From an uncultured Oscillospiraceae bacterium (GTDB taxonomy: Bacteria; Bacillota_A; Clostridia; Oscillospirales; Oscillospiraceae), in assembly GCA_900769845.1 (NCBI GenBank), contig CAAGIF010000296.1:1-44634 (forward strand): a stretch of 44,634 nt of DNA, given 5' to 3'. The position numbers and the translations under genes were made by a program. Of the stretch, positions 14,705 to 23,023 are shown piece after piece. Position 1 is the stretch's first letter. Each line of letters starts with the position of its first letter. Under the pieces are notes generated by a model. That model was not told where the DNA came from and ran no database searches. It saw nothing but the letters and a program-made list of their open reading frames with translations.

Positions 14705-15952
14705 ATGGAACAGGTAATTAAGGTCGACCATGTGTCGAAGATCTATAAGATATATGACAATCCCACCGACCGGTTCAAAGAGGCGCTGGGACTTGGAAAG
14801 AATAAGAATTATCACAAGGATTACTATGCCCTGCGGGATATTTCCTTCGATGTGGGCAAGGGAGAGATCGTTGGTATTGTGGGCCGCAACGGCTCCGGAA
14901 AATCCACGATCCTGAAGATCCTTACCGGCGTGTTGAACCCATCCGGCGGCAGTGTGGAGATCACCGGCAAGGTGGCGGCATTGCTGGAGCTGGGCGCAGG
15001 CTTCAATATGGAATATACCGGCATGAAGAATATTTATCTGAATGCCGCCATGATGCGCGTCAGCAAGGAAGAAATCGAGAAGAAGATCCCCGACATTCTG
15101 GCTTTCGCGGATATCGGAGATTATATTCACCAGCCGGTGAAGACCTATTCCAGCGGTATGTTTGTCCGGCTTGCCTTCGCCGTCGCCATCCATGTGGATC
15201 CGGATATCCTCATTGTGGATGAAGCGCTGGCGGTGGGCGATGCCAGATTCCAGCTCAAGTGCATGGACAAGTTTATGGAGTTCGTGGACCGGGGCAAGAC
15301 GATATTGTTCGTTACCCATGATGTCAACTCTGTGAAGCGGTTCTGCAACCGGGCTATCTGGCTGAATCAGGGTCAGATGATCATGGACGGCAATACGGAT
15401 GAGGTCACGGACCGGTATCTGGATTTCCTGAAGAGCGATCTGCCTATTGACCAGTATCTGGCTCAGAGCATGACGCCCCGCCAGCAGGAGCTGGAGGAGC
15501 AGATCCAGGCGGCCGATGTGCAGGGAATTGAGATTTGCGAGACCCACAACCTTCGGATGTACAACACCCTGGGCCAGGAGATCGATGACATCACCTACGG
15601 TCAGCGGGTTATTCTGAAGGTGGGTTATCTGGTGGCGGATGAGACCATTCCCAATCCGGTGCTGGGTGTAGCCATCCGGCGGATCGACAACGAGTATATC
15701 TGCGGTCTGAATACCAAGCTGGACGGCGTGACGATTCCCTGGAAACGGGGTTATAATGAGATTACTTTGAGCTATCCCGGATTTAATCTGGTGGGGGGAG
15801 AGTACTACTTTGATGTGGGCATTTTCGACCAGACCGGAATCGTGAATCTGGACTACAAAGCCAGAATCAAGAACTTTTTTGTGAAGATGGACTATATTGC
15901 AGAGGGCGTTGTGGTTTTGAACCATGAATGGAGCGTGAAGAAGCAGGTATGA
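14705..15952 (+). CDS. wzt: ABC polysaccharide exporter ATPase with glycan-recognition domain (Wzt-like)
   Basis: This 415-residue protein has Walker A GRNGSGKST (about residues 61-69), signature YSSGMFVRLAFA (about 148-159), Walker B ILIVDEALAVGDARF and FVTHDVNSVKRFC. Residues about 270-405 form a beta-rich C-terminal domain (GQRVILKVGYLV, LGVAIRRIDNEYICGLNT, GGEYYFDVGIFD) of the Wzt_C type, which in O8/O9a systems binds the capped end of the finished glycan. The methyltransferase two genes upstream could make such a cap. GGAGGG precedes the ATG, and its stop overlaps the next start (ATGA), so it belongs to the glycan operon. Confidence 0.92.
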   Translation: MEQVIKVDHVSKIYKIYDNPTDRFKEALGLGKNKNYHKDYYALRDISFDVGKGEIVGIVGRNGSGKSTILKILTGVLNPSGGSVEITGKVAALLELGAGFNMEYTGMKNIYLNAAMMRVSKEEIEKKIPDILAFADIGDYIHQPVKTYSSGMFVRLAFAVAIHVDPDILIVDEALAVGDARFQLKCMDKFMEFVDRGKTILFVTHDVNSVKRFCNRAIWLNQGQMIMDGNTDEVTDRYLDFLKSDLPIDQYLAQSMTPRQQELEEQIQAADVQGIEICETHNLRMYNTLGQEIDDITYGQRVILKVGYLVADETIPNPVLGVAIRRIDNEYICGLNTKLDGVTIPWKRGYNEITLSYPGFNLVGGEYYFDVGIFDQTGIVNLDYKARIKNFFVKMDYIAEGVVVLNHEWSVKKQV

Positions 15953-18900
15953 ATGAACAGACCAGAATACGGCTGCAGCAGGAGATCGACAATGCGAAGC
16001 TGATTTCCTTCGATATTTTTGATACCCTGCTTTTCCGGAAGACCAATACCCCGGAAACGGTGTTTGATCTGGTGGGTCGGCACTTTGGCATCCACGGTTT
16101 CCGGAAGATTCGGATGGATGCCCAGAATGAAGCCAGCCGCCGGGCCTATGCTGCCCATCAGTATCCCCATGCGGATATGGATGGGATCTATGAGGTTCTG
16201 TCCGAACGCAGGGATATTCCGGTGGATTGGAATGCGGTCAGGGAATTTGAGATCCAGATGGAGCGGGATGCATTGGCTGCCAACCGGGAAATGCTGGAGA
16301 TCTTCCGTTACGCCAAAGCCCGGGGCAAGCGGGTGGTAGCCACCAGCGATATGTATCTGCCCGCCGCCATTCTGTGGGATTTTCTCCGGGAGAAGGGCTT
16401 TGACAGCATTGACTATGTTTACTGTTCCGCAGATGAGCATAAGGCCAAATTTAACCGGGACCTGTTCGAGGTTTTGGCGCAGAAGGAGAATGTTCCCTAC
16501 GGCGATATTCTGCACATTGGGGACAAGGATCGGGACGACGGGGAATTTCCTGCCGCCTACGGTATCCGCACCTTCATCTGCCGGGCGGATGCAGACCTGG
16601 ACAAGGTAAAAAATGCGGTCAGTTCCGACATTGACCGGGGCGTTTATAAGATCCTGGCGGACAAAAACCGGGGCTTTTGGTACAACCTGGGTGCGGAAGT
16701 GGGCGGCCCGCTGTATATGGGGCTTTACCTGTATCTGACCCGTAAGGCCCTCCGGGAGAACAAGAAAGTCTATTTCCTTTCCCGGGATGGATATAACCTT
16801 TACCACATTTTCCGGGAGCGGGGCGTAGAAAACATTGAGTATCTGTATACATCCCGCCGGGCACTGACCATGGCATCGGTGACGGAAATGAACGAACGGG
16901 ATATCCGCAGCCTGCCCCCCTATACCCTGGGACAGACGGTGGGGGAACTGCTGGATTACCTGTGCGTGGAAAGAAACCGGATCACCCGGCTGGAAGAGGC
17001 AGGCTTTGCTTCCTTTGATGATGTGATCCGCAGCAAGGAGGATCAGGACAGTTTCCGGAAGCTCTATACCCTTGAGCGGGATGTGTTCCTGGAGCGGTGC
17101 CGGATCGAACGGGAAAACGCCCTGCGTTACTACAATAAGATCGGCTTCTTTGACCAGGATGCCATCTGCTTCGATTGCGGCTGGCAGGGAAGCTCCCAGG
17201 AACTGCTGGAACAGTTCAAGAAAGCCATCGGCAGCGACAGAAAACACGAATTTGTGTACTTCGGCATCAAAAACGGATCCAAGAGCCGCCGTCAGCTTCG
17301 GGATTGTCATTATGACACATTCCTCTTTGACTTTTATCAGAACCATTCCCTGCAGGCAGATCTGCATCAGAATGTGATCCTTTACGAACTGTTCTTCTCC
17401 GCTCCCCATGAGAGCGTCTATCTCTACGATGAAAACGGGGATGTGGTTTTTGAGGGCGGAAAGGGCGACCCGGAAAAGGCGGACATTCTGAAGGGCATTG
17501 CTGATTTCATCGGGGAAGCGGCAGCTTTCGCGGAGAAGTATGATGTGGAATACACACCGGAGATCGCGGTGGGTCATCTGAAACGGCTGATCCATTTCCC
17601 CACTGAGGAAGAGGCTGTTGCTATCGGCAACCTGCAGAATGTGGACGGCTTCGCCCGGAAGCAGGGGGAAGTCAAGTATATCGGTTATGTGACCAGAGAG
17701 CAGTTGGACAGAAACCCGGATACGGAGATCTACTGGCTGAACGGTCTGCTGAAACGGCCCGATGTTCCTGAGGATATTAAACGGGAATGCGCCGCAAAGC
17801 GGGGGATTGCTTATCCTGCGGAGGTATCGGAATACCATCTGGAGGACGAGCAGAGCATCCGCAACTATCACCGCTGGATCCGCTATCAGCAGAACCATCC
17901 GGAAAAACCCATGGAACTGGCGTATAAACCCAGCTTCTCCGTGGTGATCCCGGTGTACAACACGGTGACAGAGCAGTTGGAAGCATGCTTCCGGTCGGTG
18001 CTGGATCAGACCTATGACCGGTTTGAACTGATCCTGGTAGACGATCATTCCAGTTGGGGCAGCGTGGTTCCGGTGCTGCAAAAGTATGAAACCGATCCCC
18101 ATGTCCGGGTGATCTACAGAGCCGAAAACGGGCATATTTCCGTCGCTACCAATGACGGTATTCAGGTCGCTACCGGGGATTTCATCGTGTTCATGGACTG
18201 CGATGATACCATTGAACCCGACGCTCTGTACCAGTTTGCCAAGAGGCTCAACGAGAATCTGGAGCTGGACTTCATTTACAGCGACGAGGATAAGCTGACA
18301 GAGGACGGAAAGATCCGTCATATGCCCTTCTTCAAGCCGGAATGGTCGCCGGATCTCTTTATGAACATGATGTACACCAACCATCTGGCAACCTACCGGA
18401 CATCCATTGTCAAGGCGGTGGGGGGCCTGCGTACGGCGTACAACGGCAGCCAGGATTATGACTTTACCCTCCGGTTTATGGAAAAATCCGATAACACCCG
18501 GGTGGGACATGTGCCGAAGGTGCTGTATCACTGGCGGGAGCGGAAAGAGTCCGTGGCATTTGCCATGACCTCCAAGAATTACGCTTCCCAGGCGGCGCGA
18601 AATGCCAAGGAGGATTACCTCCGCAGAAACGGCATCAAGGCCCGGCTGGAGTATATCGACGGCATGTCCCAGTACCGGACAGTTTATGAGGTTACCGGGC
18701 AGCCCCTGGTGAGCATTATCATTCCCTCGAAGGATCATCCCGATATCCTGCTGCGGTGTATTGAATCCATCCGCAGCTATACCACCTACCAAAACTATGA
18801 GTTTGTGGTGGTGGACAACGGCAGCAGCGAACCCAACCGCCGGATTGTGGAGAATCATCTGGCGGCCATCGGCGGCAGATACCTGTATGAGAAGGCGGAG

Positions 18901-20322
18901 TTTAATTTCTCTAAAATGTGCAATGACGGCGCTGCCGCAGCCCGGGGCGAATATTTGCTGTTTTTGAATGACGATATTGAGATCTTCCAGCCCCAGTGGC
19001 TGGAGCGGATGCTGGGACACGCCCAGCAAAAGCATGTTGGCGCCGTGGGAGCAAAACTGTTTTACCCGGAAACCACACTGCTTCAGCATGTGGGGGTTTC
19101 CAACCCGGCAAACGGCCCGCTCCACAGCTTTATGGCGCTGGATGATGACAGACCCTATTACTTCGGCTGGAACCGTGTGGACTATAACTGCATTGGTGTT
19201 ACCGGCGCCTGCCTGCTGCTGGCGGAGGAAAAATTCCGTCAGATTGGCGGATTTGATGAAAATCTGCCCGTGGCATACAACGATGTAAAGCTCTGCTTTG
19301 AACTGCACAGCCGGGGCTATTACAATGTGGTACGCAGCGATGCCTTTGCCTACCATCACGAATCTCTGAGCCGGGGCTCCGATCATATTGATGACCGGAA
19401 GCTGATCCGCATGAGCCGGGAGAGAATGAGCTTGTTTGCAGCCTTCCCGGATCTGAAGTTTGCAGATCCCTATCTGAATCCGAATCTGGACCATTGGTCT
19501 GAGGGCTTGGAACTGAAATGCTGGTTCGATGAACTGCAGGAGATGGACTTGTCCGGCTGCGATGGAGCGGTCAGAGGCGGCATTGACCAGATCCAGATCA
19601 CAGACCGGATCCGTATACTGGGTTGGTCTTCCCTGGATGGAGACTGCCGTCCGGAGGAACTGGAACGCTATCTGGTGCTGAAAGATCCCTTCGGCAGAAC
19701 CTACGGCGCAAGGGTTATGCCCTTCAGCCGGGAGGATGTGGCTCAGGTGCTTGGAGGCAGGGAATACCTGTATGCCGGATTCGAGTGTATGCTCCGCAAG
19801 GAAGATATCCGTATCGATATCATGCCTTACCAAACCGGCGTGATGGTTGTGGACAGAGATGGCGGCCGGCATCTTGCCTGGTGCGGAAAGACCGATGTGT
19901 TCCGCAGCGCAAAACCCCGTCCCTATGCGCTGCCGGACAGAAAACTCAAAGAGTTCATCCTACAGGAAAACACCGCAGATGTACGCTGGTATCTGGATGA
20001 CTGCAAACGGCAGGAAACCTTCCATGAGATCCGGGGATTTGCCTTTAAGAGCGGAACGGACCACCATCTCTATGAAAAGTCGCTGATCCTGTGCAATGAG
20101 AATGGTCAGGCCTGGGAGTTTGCGGTATATCCGGAGGAACGGGTGGATGTGGCGTACACATTCTACCAGGAAAATTTCCTCTACAATACCGGTTTTGTCT
20201 GCTATGTATTTGACTGCACATTGGAAAAAGACAGCCAGTATGATGTGATCATCCGGCTGAAAAACCGGTTCCATCCCGAAGATATCCGGGATATCGTCAC
20301 CGGCAGCAAGGTGACGCTGTAA
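15949..20322 (+). CDS. HAD-like plus two GT2 domains, large glycan-assembly enzyme
   Basis: This 1457-residue multidomain protein starts at the ATG overlapping the wzt stop. Residues about 17-230 are HAD-like (SFDIFDTLLFRK with DxFDT, then ATSDMYLP, and GDKDRDDGEFPAAYG). A long helical region (about 230-640) is unfamiliar. GT2 domain 1 spans about 660-900 (FSVVIPVYNTV, LVDDHSS, FMDCDDTIEPD, YNGSQDYDF). GT2 domain 2 spans about 919-1180 (PLVSIIIPSKDHPD, VVVDNGSSEPN, LFLNDDIEIF, CIGVTGACLLL). Two beta-rich units with DVAQ/YLYAGF and DVAYTF/FLYNTGF motifs finish it (about 1205-1457). It probably adds two sugars, and the HAD domain may process a phosphate on the glycan or a precursor. It is the last gene of the operon; a terminator follows. 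Confidence 0.85.
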   Translation: MNEQTRIRLQQEIDNAKLISFDIFDTLLFRKTNTPETVFDLVGRHFGIHGFRKIRMDAQNEASRRAYAAHQYPHADMDGIYEVLSERRDIPVDWNAVREFEIQMERDALAANREMLEIFRYAKARGKRVVATSDMYLPAAILWDFLREKGFDSIDYVYCSADEHKAKFNRDLFEVLAQKENVPYGDILHIGDKDRDDGEFPAAYGIRTFICRADADLDKVKNAVSSDIDRGVYKILADKNRGFWYNLGAEVGGPLYMGLYLYLTRKALRENKKVYFLSRDGYNLYHIFRERGVENIEYLYTSRRALTMASVTEMNERDIRSLPPYTLGQTVGELLDYLCVERNRITRLEEAGFASFDDVIRSKEDQDSFRKLYTLERDVFLERCRIERENALRYYNKIGFFDQDAICFDCGWQGSSQELLEQFKKAIGSDRKHEFVYFGIKNGSKSRRQLRDCHYDTFLFDFYQNHSLQADLHQNVILYELFFSAPHESVYLYDENGDVVFEGGKGDPEKADILKGIADFIGEAAAFAEKYDVEYTPEIAVGHLKRLIHFPTEEEAVAIGNLQNVDGFARKQGEVKYIGYVTREQLDRNPDTEIYWLNGLLKRPDVPEDIKRECAAKRGIAYPAEVSEYHLEDEQSIRNYHRWIRYQQNHPEKPMELAYKPSFSVVIPVYNTVTEQLEACFRSVLDQTYDRFELILVDDHSSWGSVVPVLQKYETDPHVRVIYRAENGHISVATNDGIQVATGDFIVFMDCDDTIEPDALYQFAKRLNENLELDFIYSDEDKLTEDGKIRHMPFFKPEWSPDLFMNMMYTNHLATYRTSIVKAVGGLRTAYNGSQDYDFTLRFMEKSDNTRVGHVPKVLYHWRERKESVAFAMTSKNYASQAARNAKEDYLRRNGIKARLEYIDGMSQYRTVYEVTGQPLVSIIIPSKDHPDILLRCIESIRSYTTYQNYEFVVVDNGSSEPNRRIVENHLAAIGGRYLYEKAEFNFSKMCNDGAAAARGEYLLFLNDDIEIFQPQWLERMLGHAQQKHVGAVGAKLFYPETTLLQHVGVSNPANGPLHSFMALDDDRPYYFGWNRVDYNCIGVTGACLLLAEEKFRQIGGFDENLPVAYNDVKLCFELHSRGYYNVVRSDAFAYHHESLSRGSDHIDDRKLIRMSRERMSLFAAFPDLKFADPYLNPNLDHWSEGLELKCWFDELQEMDLSGCDGAVRGGIDQIQITDRIRILGWSSLDGDCRPEELERYLVLKDPFGRTYGARVMPFSREDVAQVLGGREYLYAGFECMLRKEDIRIDIMPYQTGVMVVDRDGGRHLAWCGKTDVFRSAKPRPYALPDRKLKEFILQENTADVRWYLDDCKRQETFHEIRGFAFKSGTDHHLYEKSLILCNENGQAWEFAVYPEERVDVAYTFYQENFLYNTGFVCYVFDCTLEKDSQYDVIIRLKNRFHPEDIRDIVTGSKVTL

Positions 20323-20337
20323 ACCCCTTACAGAATT

Positions 20338-20376
20338 AAAAGACCTGCGGTTTCGTCATGAGCCGCAGGTCTTTTT
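20338..20376 (+). terminator. Terminator of the glycan operon
   Basis: AAAAGACCTGCGG (20338-20350) pairs with CCGCAGGTCTTTT (20363-20375), with a T-run TTTTTT in and after the 3' arm, 16 bases after the last stop. Confidence 0.9.
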
Positions 20377-20405
20377 TCGCAACAGGCACTGAAGTTGGAT
20401 TTTTC

Positions 20406-20434
20406 TTGCACATTGGAAATCCCTGTGCTATGAT
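20406..20434 (+). promoter_or_regulatory. Promoter of the CotH-like gene
   Basis: TTGCAC (20406-20411) and TATGAT (20429-20434) are 17 bases apart, with TGC directly before the -10 (extended -10). The block TGTGCTATGAT is also found at the promoter of the giant gene. Confidence 0.7.
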
Positions 20435-20496
20435 GATATAATAGTATGAGAATCGCCTTAAAGATTCCGATCTTATGGAAAAGGAGTGGATGCGGG

Positions 20497-22686
20497 ATGC
20501 AAAAACAGGAATCTTGGATCATAAAGATGCTGTGCCTGATTCTGATCATGATTGCGATACTGCCGGCATGCGCCAGCCGGATTGCAGATCCTGCGTCCAC
20601 AGATAATAGGGAGACCTCCGGGACAGAAAATGTATTTTCCGTATCCTCCCGGGATTCTCAGGGGCGGGAACTGAAGGGTTACCGGTCAGAAAAAGATCAG
20701 ATATGGTATCTGTTTGTTACCTCCTGCCAAAAGCCGGAGGATACCGTGATCTGTTATCAGGGTGAGGTGGAGAAGACCTCTGCCGGCAGGATGGACAGAA
20801 GAAACAACCGGATCACCGGCGCCTTTGCTCAAAGTGGCGATGCGGTGGAGCTGACCCTTGCGGACGGACAGGTCCATAGGATTGTGATGATGCAGTCTGA
20901 GCTGCCCAGCGTGTATATTGATCTGGAGGATACCTCGCTGGAGGAGATCCACGCCGACAAGGATGTTAAACACAGGGGCAACAGTATTTATATTATGGAT
21001 CCCAACCAAACCCATAATCTGACGGTGAGAGGCTCCGTGGAGATCAAGGGCCGGGGCAACTCCACCTGGCAGGAGTTTGATAAAAAGGCCTATCAGATCA
21101 AATTCGACAGAAATATCACGGTTCTTGGCATGGGAAAAGCCAGAAAATGGGTGCTCCTTGCCAACGCCAGTGATGACAGTCTGATGCGAAATCAGTTGGT
21201 TTACCGGATGGCGCAAAACATGGATATGCCCTTTGTTACCTCCGCAGAGTATGTGGATCTGTGGGTGGAGGGCGAGTATCTCGGAACCTATACCCTGGGA
21301 GAAAAGGTGGAACTGGGTTCCTCCCGACTGCCCCTGCTGGGGGCCACCGGCGCGCTCTTTGAACATGACGAGGATTTCTATCAGGAAGAGGATTGCTGGT
21401 TCCACAGCGCTGCGCTGAACAGACACTTTGTTCTGAAAGAGATCGTGGAAGAGGAAGAGCTTTATATCCAGGTGGCAATGCAGAGCTTTGAAGATGCAGT
21501 AGATTCCCTGATGATCTGGCTCTATTCCACGCCTTCGGAGCAGATTACGCTGGAACAGTTGAATGCGCGGATCGATGTGGATTCCTTTATCAAATACTAT
21601 TTGATCAATGAGTATGCGCTGAACCGGGAATCCTTCTCCACCAGCTTCTACTGGTATATGGATGGGCCGAAGGATGTGCTCCATCTGGGACCTATCTGGG
21701 ATTTTGACACCTGCATGGGTAACGATGGTATGGAAAATACGGATAGCTACGGTCACAATCATATTATCTTCCGGTATTTGCTGGCGATTCCTGCATTTCA
21801 GGCAAGAGCCGGGGAACTCTGGCGGACTTATGAGGACGAACTGAAGTCCATGACTGCCGATGTGGATATGATCCGGGAGGAGATTGTGTCTTCTGCGGAA
21901 ATGAACTACCGGCGCTGGGATGTGCTGGGCAAGCCCAATCCCAAGGGCGGCGCGGATTTTCAGGATAGCTTTGATGCTGCCACGGACGCCCTGCGGACCT
22001 GGCTGCGGGGCAGGGAAAAGGCCTTCACGGTGGAGCAGAGCAAGGTGGTTACCAGTGTCGTCAGTGACGATTGCTATGAGCTGGAGATTGCCCTCCACCG
22101 AAGCGGGAATGAAGAAATGGTGATCTTCGCTCTGTGGAGCGAGGAAAATGACCGGGATGACATTCGCTGGTATACCGCGTCCAAGGATGCGGAGGGTGTG
22201 TGGAGAAGCGAAGTGGACCTGAGCAATCATAACAGCGCCGGTATCTACCATATCATCGCCTATACCAGGAATCAGGAATCCATCATCGCCCGGGGAAGCA
22301 GTTATGTAAAAACCGCCCGGGAGCCGTTGTATCCCATAGAACTTGCGCTCAACGAGGCGGGGAATGTGCTGTCCATCCGAATGACAGACGCACAGAAGAC
22401 CCTGACTTCGGCCCGGTTTGCGATCTGGGGGGTTATCACCGGACAGGAAACCACCCTGCAGTGGCTGACAGCGGAAAAGACCGGTGAAAATGTATGGACG
22501 GCCCAGATCCCCCTGTGCGGCTATCATCTCCAAACCGGGGAAACATTTGCAGTGCATGCCTACGGTGAGGCTGATGGCGAAGACGGTTTCCGCAATGACG
22601 CACAGATCGTGGTAGATACCCCTGTATCCCACAATTACCCCGTGGATGGGGCAATCTGCGTGGATTGCGGCTATGTCTGCCCATAG
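20497..22686 (+). CDS. CotH-family protein kinase-like lipoprotein with GBS_Bsp-like repeats
   Basis: This 729-residue protein begins with a lipoprotein signal (lipobox LPAC near residue 22). Residues about 130-430 match the CotH family: VEIKGRGNSTWQEFDKKAYQ, RKWVLLANASDDSLMRNQL, YLGTYTLGEKVE, INEYALNRESFSTSFYWY and the Asp-rich GPIWDFDTCMGND. CotH proteins are atypical kinases known from spore coats, and they also occur in surface systems. Two GBS_Bsp-like beta domains follow (about 520-710; FALWSEENDRDDIRWYTA and FAIWGVITGQETTLQWLTA). AGGAG stands 9-10 bases before the chosen ATG; an in-frame ATG 17 codons upstream would sit too near the -10 box. It likely phosphorylates an envelope protein or glycan. 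Confidence 0.85.
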   Translation: MQKQESWIIKMLCLILIMIAILPACASRIADPASTDNRETSGTENVFSVSSRDSQGRELKGYRSEKDQIWYLFVTSCQKPEDTVICYQGEVEKTSAGRMDRRNNRITGAFAQSGDAVELTLADGQVHRIVMMQSELPSVYIDLEDTSLEEIHADKDVKHRGNSIYIMDPNQTHNLTVRGSVEIKGRGNSTWQEFDKKAYQIKFDRNITVLGMGKARKWVLLANASDDSLMRNQLVYRMAQNMDMPFVTSAEYVDLWVEGEYLGTYTLGEKVELGSSRLPLLGATGALFEHDEDFYQEEDCWFHSAALNRHFVLKEIVEEEELYIQVAMQSFEDAVDSLMIWLYSTPSEQITLEQLNARIDVDSFIKYYLINEYALNRESFSTSFYWYMDGPKDVLHLGPIWDFDTCMGNDGMENTDSYGHNHIIFRYLLAIPAFQARAGELWRTYEDELKSMTADVDMIREEIVSSAEMNYRRWDVLGKPNPKGGADFQDSFDAATDALRTWLRGREKAFTVEQSKVVTSVVSDDCYELEIALHRSGNEEMVIFALWSEENDRDDIRWYTASKDAEGVWRSEVDLSNHNSAGIYHIIAYTRNQESIIARGSSYVKTAREPLYPIELALNEAGNVLSIRMTDAQKTLTSARFAIWGVITGQETTLQWLTAEKTGENVWTAQIPLCGYHLQTGETFAVHAYGEADGEDGFRNDAQIVVDTPVSHNYPVDGAICVDCGYVCP

Positions 22687-22795
22687 ATGTCCACAACGTA
22701 CCGACAGGAAATAGAAAGTCCGCTGCGCAGAATGCGCGGCGGACTTTCTGTATAGAAAACAGGGAAAAATTGGATAAAGAAAAGGGGGGAAAGGG
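22687..22795. other. Short gap with terminator
   Basis: Nothing coding is seen here; it holds the hairpin that ends the CotH transcript and an A/G-rich stretch before the next promoter. Confidence 0.6.
22713..22749 (+). terminator. Terminator of the CotH-like gene
   Basis: AGAAAGTCCGCTGCGC (22713-22728) pairs with GCGCGGCGGACTTTCT (22734-22749) over 16 bases with one G-T pair. The following T-run is weak, so efficiency is uncertain. Confidence 0.7.
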
Positions 22796-22824
22796 TAGAC
22801 ATTTTGGGCGGAATGTGCTATGAT
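22796..22824 (+). promoter_or_regulatory. Promoter of the giant surface protein gene
   Basis: TAGACA (22796-22801) and TATGAT (22819-22824) are 17 bases apart, with TGC before the -10, giving the same TGTGCTATGAT block as the CotH promoter. Confidence 0.65.
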
Positions 22825-22831
22825 AGAGTAC

Positions 22832-23023
22832 CATAGTTATAATGGATTTATTATGGGGTGTTATACAAACAGCCTGAAACAGCCGGATTTTGGATGTTCC
22901 GGAGGGCAAAATTTCAAAAAAAACCCCAAAAACCGAGAACCGGAAATTTCTGCACTTATATTGCCCTGCAAAATAAGTGTTTTACATAGATGGTTTAATT
23001 CGTTTGCATAAGGAGGAAAAACA
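22832..23023 (+). promoter_or_regulatory. Long structured 5' leader of the giant gene
   Basis: About 190 bases separate the expected transcript start from the ATG. AGGGCAA (near 22903) faces TTGCCCT (near 22961), GAAATTT in between can pair with AAATTTC, and CACTTAT/ATAAGTG form another perfect 7-base pair further on. AAGGAGG lies 8 bases before the ATG. No known riboswitch class is recognised; the leader could control translation or stability. Confidence 0.4.

Noticed and set aside
15892..19872. Long minus-strand open frame opposite the HAD-GT2-GT2 gene
   Set aside because: Same codon-bias shadow; the plus-strand frame has clear domains, overlap coupling and a terminator.
22832..23023. Cyclic-di-GMP or other known riboswitch in the giant-gene leader
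   Set aside because: Paired segments exist, but no conserved core of a known riboswitch class could be found by eye.
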